The notes under the pieces: generated by a model
What the model was told of the DNA's origin: nothing
The model's database searches: none
What the model saw: only the letters and a program-made list of their open reading frames with translations
In this document: positions 54,568 through 64,000 of the stretch, piece after piece
How positions within the stretch are numbered: the first letter of the stretch is position 1
Layout of the letters: each line of letters starts with the position of its first letter
Made by a program: the position numbers and the translations under genes
Source: Diphasiastrum complanatum
Taxonomy: Eukaryota > Streptophyta > Lycopodiopsida > Lycopodiales > Lycopodiaceae
Reading direction: 5' to 3'
Assembly (NCBI GenBank): GCA_029204225.1
Contig: CM055110.1
Location: 1,936,659 to 2,000,658, forward strand
DNA length: 64,000 bases

Positions 54568-57500
54568 TGTTAGAAAACCGACTTGTATGAACAAGTAACC
54601 CAAGACAAGATTCCTATTGTTGTTAGACAATTGTCATACACATGAGAGAGAACAACAATGATGAAGAGACGTACTCCAACTATGTCGCATTACAAATGAG
54701 GTAGGGCTCCCATCATACTTATAGACTTTGGTCTATGTCAAAAAGCAAAAGCAAAAGCAAAAGTAGCCTAAAAGAAGTTGCCTAATTAATGTCTCTATAT
54801 ATGGTAAAAGCAACAACACCTATCTATAGCAAAACTTGTCTAACTATAGTCTAACTTGACTTTTACTAAATATAGGTAAGAGCCCCTAGAATTAGCATGC
54901 AGGCATGGCCCAACAATCCTTGTTAGCCTAGATGATAACATTGGGGTTACTAATGTAAACATTAACTCTAACACTCCCCCTTAATGTTTACATTATCTTG
55001 AACTATGCATAATAAAAGTATGCATGTGTATCTTCCATGAAGCCCATGTAATGAAGATCCTCAATTCTGATGTAGAATTCATGATCAACTCTGATCTCAA
55101 TGTCTTCATTACTCGATGTAAAACTTTCTTTGTATGATGATGTAGAACTCCTTTGAATGTCGATCCTGCTTCATATGATTTCACAATGTCTTGCTGTAGT
55201 CGTCATGTCCCTTTAGTGTATATGTGTGACTACCATGAGTGCAACATATCACCTGATTCCTTGACTTCCTTTGAATCAAAGAACTTTGACTCCCCCTGAA
55301 TCAAATAATGTAACTTTTGCCTTAACCTTGAGAACTTTGCTTGAAGATTGACTCCCTTGGTCTCTTTGGACATCCTTCAAGCTACCACAACATCCACTTT
55401 AGAAACCTATACTTCATAAGTAGTTAGCTCCACTTGTGTTGATTCCTTGAATTGAACCCATTTCAATTCTCCTGGTACTCTTGTAAGTTACCACTTGTGA
55501 TGAACTTGATGGACTTTGGTTGAACTACTCCCCTTGGATGTACACTTCATGTTTTCAGTCCAACCACTCTCTCCAAATAGAATAGAGTATCATCCATGAA
55601 CCAAACCAAATATGCAAGTAAAAGAGCATTCCCAATAGAAAGATAAATGTATACAATACTTCCCCACACAAATTAACTGATACTCCCCTTCAAATACTTT
55701 CTCAATCAAAGTACTTGACATGATCTTTTCCATGGAATCTCCTACCTTTATCTCACACACAGAGTTACTTGCACCAAACAACTATCCAACCTAGAAAGCA
55801 TTTCATCATGATATTTATTCTGACACTTTGTCATATGCAAACTTGGTGTACGTCCATCTTCAACCATGTTGTTTTTCTTGAAGCTAAACAACAACCTCTA
55901 CTGTTGATTTTCAACGGCTAATCAACAACCTTGGCTTCCCAATCTTTTCTCCAACTCTATAGAGAATTGATCTCACTTAGTACCACCACATGAAAAATCA
56001 ACTATGACTTGGATGGTATCCAGGAATTACATGACAACCACAACAAGCAATCGCTTCAATTACTCATAAATATGAAGTGATACTAGTTCAGATAGACAAG
56101 AAAGTTTCTACAACATAACCAAGTTACTATGACTTGAATAGAAACCAAACTGACACAACATAGAATGTCGACCACACAACTTGCCACACTTGTCACTTGT
56201 AACAATGAACTTATCATTTGCCACCATGATAAGAAACTGTGAAAACATCTCCTTGAATATCGATTTACCTTTGTAGACTCATAGTCTATGCTTCTCATGC
56301 AACTCCCTCTTAAGGGTTTGCACCTTTGTCCATTCCAACCTCGACAAAACCTTGTCAATCTTAGAACGTCTGAAGTTGACCTTCCTTTAGTATGCTTGTT
56401 GGTAGCCGCTTTTTGCAGCTTCAGCATCACCTTGATCACTGATTGTCTTCCCCTACCATCTCTTTTGTTTCATGTAGAATTTCCTTTCCTTGTGAGTTAA
56501 CCCTTCCATTTTGTGACGAACCTTGTTCTGATTACTCTTGTGAATCCCTTTTTCACCTTGCACATGATTGCAAACAACTCCTAGTTGTATTGTTGATCCT
56601 TACTCCTGAGAACTCCCTCAGCATGCATCAAAGTTCACCATTGCATCCTAGCAATCTGTGTATTTCCATGCTTCCTTGCATGTAATCATCCTCAACTTGC
56701 ATGTGATTGTCTTGTTGTACTTTCACTTGCATGCAAATAGCTTCAATTTGGCCTTTATTTGGCCCCAAAAGCCCTCTTTTAGCCAAAATTAGGCCCTTCC
56801 AAAGTGGCCTTAGGAAATGAGTTAAAAATGAACTGTTTCCTCATTATGAAGAACTCCTGCCCTTCAATCCCAAATTCACCATCGGGTCCAATCTTGGATT
56901 TCTAAATGAAATTTTTTTAATGAAGTTGAAGGTTGCATTCCCTTTCAACTCTTTAGGGCCACCTTCAAAAGCTCTCTTCAAGCCATCTATTGGTTGTTTC
57001 CAAACCAACAGCCAAGATCCATTCTCATCAGCGCGATCTGGAGGGTCATTGCATTCAAGAGCTGATCCAACGGATCCATGAGACGTTGAACAATAATCCA
57101 AAGTATTGATACAAGTAGGATTTTTATGGATTAATGATACACTGGCCACCTCTACACACAATGCTCTCTCGCAACTGGATGTGCGCGAGCCTCACGTGCC
57201 TTATCTCAACTTTTTCTTCTTTGTTCTTTTGAAGACAACGTGGCTATGGCTGTCACCAAAGGATCCGATCTAGCACGCTTGTCTTTCCATGGCCGCCCAC
57301 GGCCTCTTGGGTGCTGCTTCATGTTGCCAGGGCGCCCACCATCAACCTTTCACAGATCCGAAAAACATCTCATACAGCTGCAAATAAGTGATTTTCCTCT
57401 AGAAAACCCTAGCTCCAGTGCCATAGTTTGATAGCGGCAGTCCACAGCCCTATGGTGACCTTTCTTCCTTACCAGGGCGCCCACCTCTGGCTTTTCATAG

Positions 57501-58723
57501 CATGAAAATGAGCCTCCTACTGATAAAGTTCTCCAATATTTCCAGCAACAAACCCTACTCCAATAACGATCTTGTAGCATCTAGTAGTGGCTTTGCAACT
57601 AGCGACAAGCAACTAGCAGCAATCTCAGTAACAAGTGCAATCTCGGGCAACAAGAACGATTTCCAGTAGCTAGAATCCAACGGACAACAACAATGTCCTT
57701 GCTACGATTTCCAGCAACGAACTCCAGCAAGCACTACTCCTTCCGAACTGTCTTTGCTCTCCCTCAGCAAACGATCTTCTATCTTGCTCCAACTAGCGAA
57801 CGATTTTACAGTTCCAGGAAACTGATTTAGATCAACGAATCAGACAAGAATAATGAATAGGTTCTGACTCAGATCAGCAAATTGATTTACAGTTTATCAG
57901 GCAATAATCAACATGCAAATAGCCGGTGAACACTCCTGCAGCCAACGAACAACCATGTATTGATTTGATTCCAGCGATCAGGCTTTTCTTCTAGTGATCT
58001 GACTTGTTGTCTTCCAGCGATCTAACCTGTCTTTCAATGATCTAACCTGCTGTCTTCCAACGATCTGATCTGTCTTTCAGCGATCTGACCCGCTGTTTTC
58101 CAGCAAATTATTCTAGCGATTTTCCTTCTGATCAGTAGCGAATAATTCAAGAAATGACCTGCAAATTTGCGACCTCCAACAACAACAAACTGATATGCAA
58201 ACAACAATCAGATCTGATCCTGGAATCTGAGGGAGATTCCATAATCTCCTTCTTGCAGCTCAGCTCTTTTCTTTGTACACCGGATCTTCTCCCACAAAGC
58301 TGCCACTGTTGTAGTTGAAGATCAAACTTGAGAGCTGGCTCTGATACCATGTTAGAAAACCGACTTGTTTGAACAAGTAACCCAAGACAAGATTCCTATT
58401 GTTGTTAGACAATAGTCATACACATGAGAGAGAACAACAATGATGAAGAGACGTACTCCAACTATGTCCCATTACAATTGAGGTATGGTGCCCATCATAC
58501 TTATAGACTTTGGTCTATTTCAAAAAGCAAAAGCAAAAGCAAAAGCAGCCTAAAAGCAATTGCCTAATTAATGTCTCTATATATGCTAAAAGCACCAACA
58601 GCTATCAATAGCAAAACTTGTCTAACTATAGTCTAACTCGATTTTGACTAAATATACGTAAGGGCCCCTAGAATTAGCACGCAGGCATGGCCCAACAATC
58701 CTAGGTAAACACTAACTCTAACA
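54568..58723 (-). mobile_element. Element F: complete non-coding LTR element nested in P
   Basis: LTRs 54568-54973 and 58350-58723 (TGTTAGAG ... TTCTAACA on the minus strand), perfect target duplications GAAAC (54563-54567, 58724-58728), a TGGTATCAGAGC primer site at 58349-58338, and a polypurine tract at 54985-54974 (ATTAAGGGGGAG). The 3.4-kb interior has no gag or pol motif, so it is a LARD-like non-autonomous copia-type element. Removing it restores the P frame SPFYLMYGFQPRAPISVG. Confidence 0.93.
54974..58337 (-). other. Interior of F, no coding motif
   Basis: Longest frames are about 118 codons, with no domain and no shared reading direction. Near the primer site, 57960-58110 has a degenerate repeat of about 22-24 bp (AGCGATCTGACCTGTCTTTC). 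The rest is low-complexity C/T-rich sequence on the plus strand. Confidence 0.7.
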
Positions 58724-58728
58724 GAAAC

Positions 58729-59336
58729 CATACATCAGATAAAATGGACTAAAACCCGTCGCTGAATGCTTTGCGTTATTATACGCAAATTCAATCATTG
58801 GAAGGTACCTTTCCCAATCCGACTGTCTTCTAGACACATATGCGCGAAGCAGTCTTCCATAGACTGGTTCGTCCTCTTTATCTGACCATCCGATTTAGGA
58901 TGATTGGAAGACCCTAGAGTTAATGTGGTCTCTAATTTCTCGAAGACCGCCTGCCAGAAGTTGCCAGTGAACTTGGAATCTCGATCACTAACAATGTCAT
59001 TCGACAAACCAAACAACCCCCTACGAAAAGCTGAGCAAGTTCAGAAGCTTTGACCATTTGCTTGGTTGGAATGAATTGCGCCATTTTGGTTAATCTGTCA
59101 ACTATAACCCAAATAGCATCATTTTGCTTCCCCGTCCGAGGTAGCCCAACCACAAAGTCCATGGAAATACTTTCCCACTTTCTTTCGAGAATTTTCAAGT
59201 GCATTAATAAACTAGCTGCCTTAAGTCTTTCAACTTTATTAACCTGACATTGTCCACATATGCCTCCACTTGACTTTTTAAGTTTGGCCAATAAAAATTC
59301 CTTTGTCAATGAAATTCTTGGAGCATTTTTGACCAT
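58729..59336 (-). pseudogene. Gypsy integrase core of P
   Basis: The zinc finger end CGQCQVNKVE is followed by WESISMDFVVGLPRT (first catalytic Asp), DAIWVIVDRLTKMAQFIPT, then after a frameshift near 58940 GLSNDIVSDRDSKFTGNFWQ (second Asp) and GSSNHPKSDGQIKRTNQSME, where the usual catalytic Glu of GQTERTNQ is replaced by Lys (QIKRTN). It then reaches the F insertion. Confidence 0.9.
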
Positions 59337-59339
59337 CTG

Positions 59340-59990
59340 GCCCTAAGGTCAACCTCGTCGTTAATATACTTAATGCTTGTCAGTGACTATGGTAAAATGG
59401 GAGCCATACAAATAATGTCTTCACACTTTCAGGGCATGAATTACAACAAAAAGCTCATTGTCGTAAGTGGGATACCGCCTTTCAGCAGGGTCTATTCAAA
59501 GCAACCGGTCTACCATCCTGATATAGGACTGCACCTATAGCATAGTCAAAGGCATCCGTCTCAAGTACATACGACTTCCACTATGTGTAAAATAGGTGCT
59601 GTAGTTACACAGTATTTGAGGTTCTCAAAACTTTGATTCATCTCTTCAGTCCAAGTAACTAGAGTACTGAATTTACTGTGTCGGCTTGTTCATTTAGCCC
59701 CTTTGAGGACATTTGTTAAAGGCAATGCAATTATTGCATAACCCATGATAAATCTATGAAAAAATCCCATAAAGCCCAAAAAGGACTAACCTCCCAGATG
59801 GTTTTAGAAATTGGCGATTCACGGTTTTGTCGGACCTTATTTGGGTCAATTTCCAACCCATGGTCCGAAATAATGTGACCGAGATAAAGCAATCTCTTCT
59901 GGAAGAAGATCATTCATCATCTGCTGGAAAGTCACTGGAGCATTAGTCAATCCAAAAGATAAACCAGAAACTCATATTCTATTTCACGTT
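59340..59990 (-). pseudogene. RT end and RNase H of P
   Basis: Near 59985-59915 the minus strand reads LTNAPVTFQQMM, the RT block after the catalytic aspartates. LYLGHIISDHGLEIDPNKV follows (about 59830-59890), the RT thumb start. Downstream pieces (59730-59400) match the gypsy RNase H region in broken frames. The RT palm with YxDD is missing. Confidence 0.8.
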
Positions 59991-60039
59991 CGATTGCATC
60001 AACTCGCTAGTACTTCCAAGGATTCACAAACATTCGAAA

Positions 60040-60300
60040 TGAGTTTTTGATACCTTGGTTATAATATAATAGACTACATTGGTTAAGTGGGTTTTCTATA
60101 TCTTGTTTATAGCATAATTGATTACATTGGCTAAGTCATTTTTGATACCATGATTATAACAAAATAGCTCGCATTTATGAAGTGAGACCTTATACTTTGA
60201 TATATCACATTTGTTATAGGCTGTTTTGATACCATGCTTATAACATAATAGACTGCAATTGTTAAGCAGTTTTTGATACCTTGCTTGCTGCATTTGTTAA
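60040..60300. repeat. Degenerate tandem repeat of about 47 bp
   Basis: Five to six units around TTTTTGATACCATGnTTATAACATAATAG ... CATTTGTTAAG. The GATACCATG word resembles the reverse complement of a copia primer site plus LTR start, but is repeated, so the likeness may be chance. Confidence 0.7.
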
Positions 60301-61454
60301 GTTGAGAAGCATGTGAAAAGAGAGTTTGTGTGGCAGGTTGCTGTTGTACAATGAAGGATATACCTGCTCAATTACAACATTGGAGTCACATACTTTTGAG
60401 CAGAACTTCCTTTAGGCACATCCTTCGTCGTGCATCCTTGATGAGGATTAGAGCTAACACACTTTCAGCGCACATAATTGTCACGAATGCCTCTTTGAAT
60501 CATCATACCTTTGCAAGGTATATACTTAACAGCTTATGGAGTTTTCTTATTGCCTTTATAAGTGGCTTCTTATTCGAGGTCCTTAATATCTTCTTCCATT
60601 GTTTGTTGAACACGTGCGTATGTGTGTACCGTTTCTTTAATCTCAACTGACATCATGCCTTCTGCTCCAAATGCATGTTTTCTCTGGTTTCATTTATAAT
60701 CTCATTGCCCTAAGGAACCTTAGATGTAGTAGAGAATCAAGAAATCAATGCTGTTTTCATAGGTGAAGGCTAGTTTTGGACACATGCATAGCTTTCTAGG
60801 TAGTTACAGAAACAATCACAAGAATGTACTATACAGTTAGAGCTTGACAACTCAATGTACAACACAAATGAAATGTTTTAAGTTGTTTCAAAAGAAAGCC
60901 CAAAGCCTTATGATGTCGCTCCTTTCTGAGGCAAATCTTAGCACGGCTACTAGATTGACCATAAACAATGAGGAGGAATGTTAGGGTTTGAGCAAGAGGA
61001 GAGCAAGAAAGAGAGGATGAAACATCTTTGTGTTTGTGGAGGGCCAAATGGTGAGTGGGATTAATCAAAAGTTATGACATGGAGATTAGTTAGCTATAGG
61101 TATTTTTTTTTTATTATAAATGCAATATAAAAGGATCAACTAAGGAGAAGTGCTATTTTAACCTAAAGTTGAGCATAATTCATCATAGATGTCAAATTAA
61201 TGGCTTGAGAATTTGTTTTAGCTACCACAAGAAAAAAACGTAGTGCTACATACGGCCACTTGGGAATTGTTTGCACATCTTTAGTTATGGAATGAAGTTG
61301 GTATGGTAATAGGTTGACATACACTAGCATCAATTGTAATTGTTATGTAACATGGATACGGTAGACATTGGACAAGTAAATGAGTATCAGTGGCAGCATG
61401 TAGAGATACTTTTAACAAGTGGAGAGAAACAAAGCATTATTAATGTCTTTTGGT
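60301..61454. other. No recognisable gene
   Basis: Only short frames (longest 106 codons at 60330-60650, no domain). A/T-rich, with no LTR ends or splice pattern I can support. Confidence 0.45.
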
Positions 61455-61962
61455 GCCAAAAGTTATCCCACAAGTTCGTGAGAACTAATTCCGATCCAAA
61501 TCTTTATGTTCTTATAAATGATGATTGGATTGCCTTGGTTGTGTTGTATGTTGATGACATTATTAATAATGAAAATCTCGTTCATGCCATCAAAGCTAAT
61601 CTAAGCAAGCAATTTGAAATGATCGATCTCAAGCAATTTGAAATGATCGATCTCTATCTCATGCATTACTATTTCGGTGTGGAAGTATGAAAAAATGCGA
61701 ATGACATTAGGCTTTGTCAAAGCAAGTAGGTTCATGAAATTCTGAAAAGGTTTTGTATGACTGACTGTAAGCCATCTATCACACCATGTGAAGTTGGTAA
61801 AAAATTGTCTCTCATTGATGATAGTGGACAAGTTGACGCTACTTTATTTTGTCAACTAGTTGGGAGCTTGATATATCTTACTACCACAGGTCCTGACATT
61901 TGCTATGCTGTAAGCTTGGTTAGCCAATTCATGTCATCGCCTACTTTGGATCATTTTCAGTA
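61455..61962 (+). pseudogene. Copia RT fragment
   Basis: RTNSDPNLYVLINDDWIALV leads to VVLYVDDIINNENLVHAIKA, with the catalytic YVDD intact, then FEMIDL in duplicate because of a 24-bp tandem duplication (61607-61654). A frameshift near 61690 leads to CKPSITPCEVGKKLSLIDDS and TTTGPDICYAVSLVSQFM. It breaks off at SSPTLDHFQ and joins a minisatellite at about 61963. Confidence 0.88.
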
Positions 61963-62240
61963 GGTTTTTCGTCGCCGTTTGGAGGGCCAGCGCCCATTTT
62001 CAGTCGGCCACCGCCCATTTTTCAGCCAGTCTGTTGCCTATTTCTAGCAATTTCCAACACCCATTCCAGCCCATTTCCAGTGCCCATTTCCAGCCAGTAA
62101 ATCACTTCTTTCTAGCTCTTATTCTCAGCAATTTCCAGTGCCCGTTTTAGCCAATTTCCAGCGCCCATCTCAGCCCATTTTCATTGCCCATTTACAACCA
62201 TTTTCCTCCCATCATTTGCCTTCATTTTTAGACCTTTTTT
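61963..62240 (+). repeat. Minisatellite of about 20-24 bp
   Basis: About ten irregular copies of CCATTTCCAGCGCCCATTTTCAGCC. It lies between the copia scrap and the gypsy G gag, most likely in the leader of G. Confidence 0.75.
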
Positions 62241-62641
62241 GTTGTAGATCCAGCACCCACCTACATCTTCTGTTGGCGCCTATTTCTGGTCATGTCTTTC
62301 CAGCCATTACCTCTTCTATGTTGGTGACAATTTTCAGCGTTTCGGCAGGCTTTTTATTGGCAGCGTGGACACTTCTCTTCAGCCATCACTATCGTGCATG
62401 ACTCACACATTCGGATGTATTTTTCCAGCATTGTTTTCTCGCTTGTTACGAGTCCTGTGTGTGTTCTTTTGGCTTACCTGTTGTGAGGACTTATGTCCTC
62501 TCCTTTAGTATGTCCAATGTCCATGCATCGTGTCTCATTTCTTATGAGTATATGCCCTTCTCCTCTTTCTTGGCTGTCTATATTCGTTGAGTTTTTGATT
62601 CTTCAGATAGATCACTTTTTTCCCTTATCACTATTTTGTTG

Positions 62642-63660
62642 ATGGCTACCACCTCTCCATCTACTAGTGAGCCTCCTCAGGAAGCATTATATGATCATAT
62701 TTAGGAGGCCATTGAGAGAGCTATTTCTGGGATTTCTTCTTGTTTAAATGTTGTCATGACTGGCTTAACCTCTCTACACACAAATTGATTCCTTGCAGCC
62801 TCATGGCTCTGGCAAGGCCCCCATGACACCTACCTTTGGAGCTTCTCCATTGCATACTCCTATTGGTAGTCCTTTTAGTAATCCTACTCTTTTTGCTACT
62901 CCACCTCTTGGGTTTTTCCCATTTTCAAGTCCTCCGGGTCCCAAGCCTCACTTTGCTTGTGACTTTCGTGATAGGATCCAACTTACTACCTATTCTGGCT
63001 CCTCTGATGGGAATTTGCTAGAAAATCGGTTTGCTAAGTTGGAAACATACTTTCTGATGTATCCCAAGACCGACGTCTAGAAGATCCAGTTAGTTGCCCT
63101 ACACTTGGATGGACGAGCTGCTACTTGGCGGCGTGTCTTTCGTACTGAGCCTGATTGAGAGGGTATGCATGTGTGGACTGTTTTTTGCCGTGACCTCCGC
63201 TATGCTATGATTGATCCTCAGTGGTTGAGTCGTCAGCGCGATATTTTTCGTAGCCTTCCTTAGACTATTTAGCTCTCTACACACATCAATTTATGGAGTT
63301 ATCTTATCTCTTTACAGATTTACAGCCTACTGAACTTATTTCTCGCTATATCGCTGGACTTCGGGGTTCACTACGCTATGACGTTGCGTCTTTTCGACCT
63401 CTCTCACTTTTTGATGCTATATCACTTGCTACTACATTACAACATAAGTATCCTGAGATTCTTTACTCGTTTTTCTCCGAATACTTGCCCTGCCCCTTCT
63501 ACTTCTGTTATTTCTTCACCTACCTCTTCTTCTGTTATACCTTCTATACCTCGACCTGCTTTTGTTCGTCGCTACACGACTATAGAGTTCGCTGAGAAAG
63601 TGTCTATGTTCTCGTTGTAAGAGTCATGATCACCTTGATTGTCGTTAGCCTCCTTTTGCT
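62642..63660 (+). pseudogene. Gypsy gag of element G
   Basis: The ATG at 62642 opens MATTSPSTSEPPQEALYDHI, then a TAG. A Pro/Ser/Gly linker follows, then the gag core YSGSSDGNLLENRFAKLETY, LHLDGRAATWRRVF, LFTDLQPTELISRYIAGLRG and LSLFDAISLATTLQHKY. A zinc-knuckle remnant CSRCKSHDHLDC lies near 63610-63645. There are several stops, at least four of them TAG. Typical plant gypsy gag of about 330 codons. Confidence 0.82.
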
Positions 63661-64000
63661 CCTACTGCCGTTTTCTATCATGAGGGCATTGATGCCGATG
63701 AGTCTGATATTTATATTTAGATACTTGATGAGCCTGACCCTGCTTCTGAGACTCCTACTGAGACACTTCCTGCTACCTGCCATGTGCAGTTGCTTATGCG
63801 TATTTTTCTCGGTTTAGCCACTCATCTTCGTCGTCCTGTTTCACATTTTGCCATTGTGGCCGCTCCTCTTCATGTGATCTTGAAGAAACCCTGTTCTTTT
63901 TTATGGACTCCTGATTTTCAAACAACCTTTGATACCCTTCGTTGCGCTGTTAATGATCTGCTGTTATGTGTTTACCTCAATTTGATCAGAAGTTCATTGT
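63661..64000 (+). pseudogene. Gypsy pol fragment of G, cut by the window end
   Basis: An acidic stretch (HEGIDADESDIYI) that could precede protease runs into HFAIVAAPLHVILKKPCSFL and WTPDFQTTFDTLRCAVND (about 63846-63958), the start of gypsy RNase H. Protease and nearly all RT are missing between them, so G is internally deleted. Confidence 0.75.

Larger units (their letters stand above)
54057..59990 (-). mobile_element. Element P: gypsy chromovirus, 5' part missing
   Basis: The minus strand carries the RT end, RNase H, integrase and chromodomain, then a polypurine tract AAGGGGGAGGGA and LTR start TGTTAGGGACCC at 54057. Interrupted by F (54568-58723). Gag, protease and most of RT are absent beyond 59990. 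Chromoviruses are the gypsy lineage whose integrase C-terminal chromodomain guides insertion. Confidence 0.88.

Noticed and set aside
56083-57161. Frames of 118 and 105 codons inside F as its coding capacity
   Set aside because: They show no gag or pol similarity; they look like chance frames in C/T-rich sequence.

Overview
This window is nuclear DNA from a land plant, probably one with a large, repeat-rich genome. The evidence is wall-to-wall LTR retrotransposons (Ty1/copia with tRNA-iMet primer sites, Ty3/gypsy with a chromodomain), TTTAGGG-type interstitial repeats, and no compact gene clusters. I cannot name the species. I see no intact host protein-coding gene, rRNA, tRNA or CRISPR array. 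Nearly every recognisable reading frame is a broken retrotransposon gag or pol, and many of the nonsense codons are of the kind made by C-to-T change. All identities and homologies below were judged by eye.

Layout. 1-960: LTR and primer site of a minus-strand element. 961-4424: minus-strand copia gag-pol relic (M). 4425-9692: minus-strand, 5'-end-containing copy (L) of a large gypsy-type non-autonomous element with a 24-bp minisatellite in its leader; a solo LTR (6355-7036) is nested in it. 9693-10062: scrambled junction with a 16-bp hairpin. 10063-12255: 3' end and 1.55-kb LTR of a plus-strand copia (A). 12256-13280 and 21970-22080: minus-strand copia (C), split by 13281-21969, a complete plus-strand copy (R) of the L family. 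L and R stand head to head. 22081-28020: decayed LTR pieces, a (TC)n tract, a gypsy gag relic (H) and another 5' LTR (Q). 28021-28881: copia RT/RNase H. 28882-32698: 3' LTR plus two unusual ORFs (coiled-coil ORF1 and ORF2) of an LTR element without visible pol. 33414-38878: complete copia (J) with LTRs, primer site, polypurine tract and target duplication. 39095-44303: mosaic of fragments. 44304 to about 50622: plus-strand copia (E) with the integrase core deleted, plus an ABC-ATPase-like fragment in or beside its 3' LTR. 50623-54000: the most host-like stretch, with telomere-like degenerate repeats. 54057-59990: minus-strand chromovirus (P), split by a complete non-coding LTR element (F, 54568-58723). 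60040-61340: non-coding with a short tandem repeat. 61455-64000: copia RT relic, minisatellite and a gypsy (G) running off the window end.

The elements work as nested layers rather than as a pathway. Three insertions can be undone exactly from the sequence: R in the C protease, F in the P integrase, and the solo LTR in L (empty site seen in R). The two most promising unusual systems are the L/R family (gag but no pol, long leader carrying a 24-bp, 8-codon minisatellite) and the two-ORF element at 28.9-32.7 kb. The latter shares the last ~560 bp of its LTR with copia A, suggesting it may be mobilised by that lineage.
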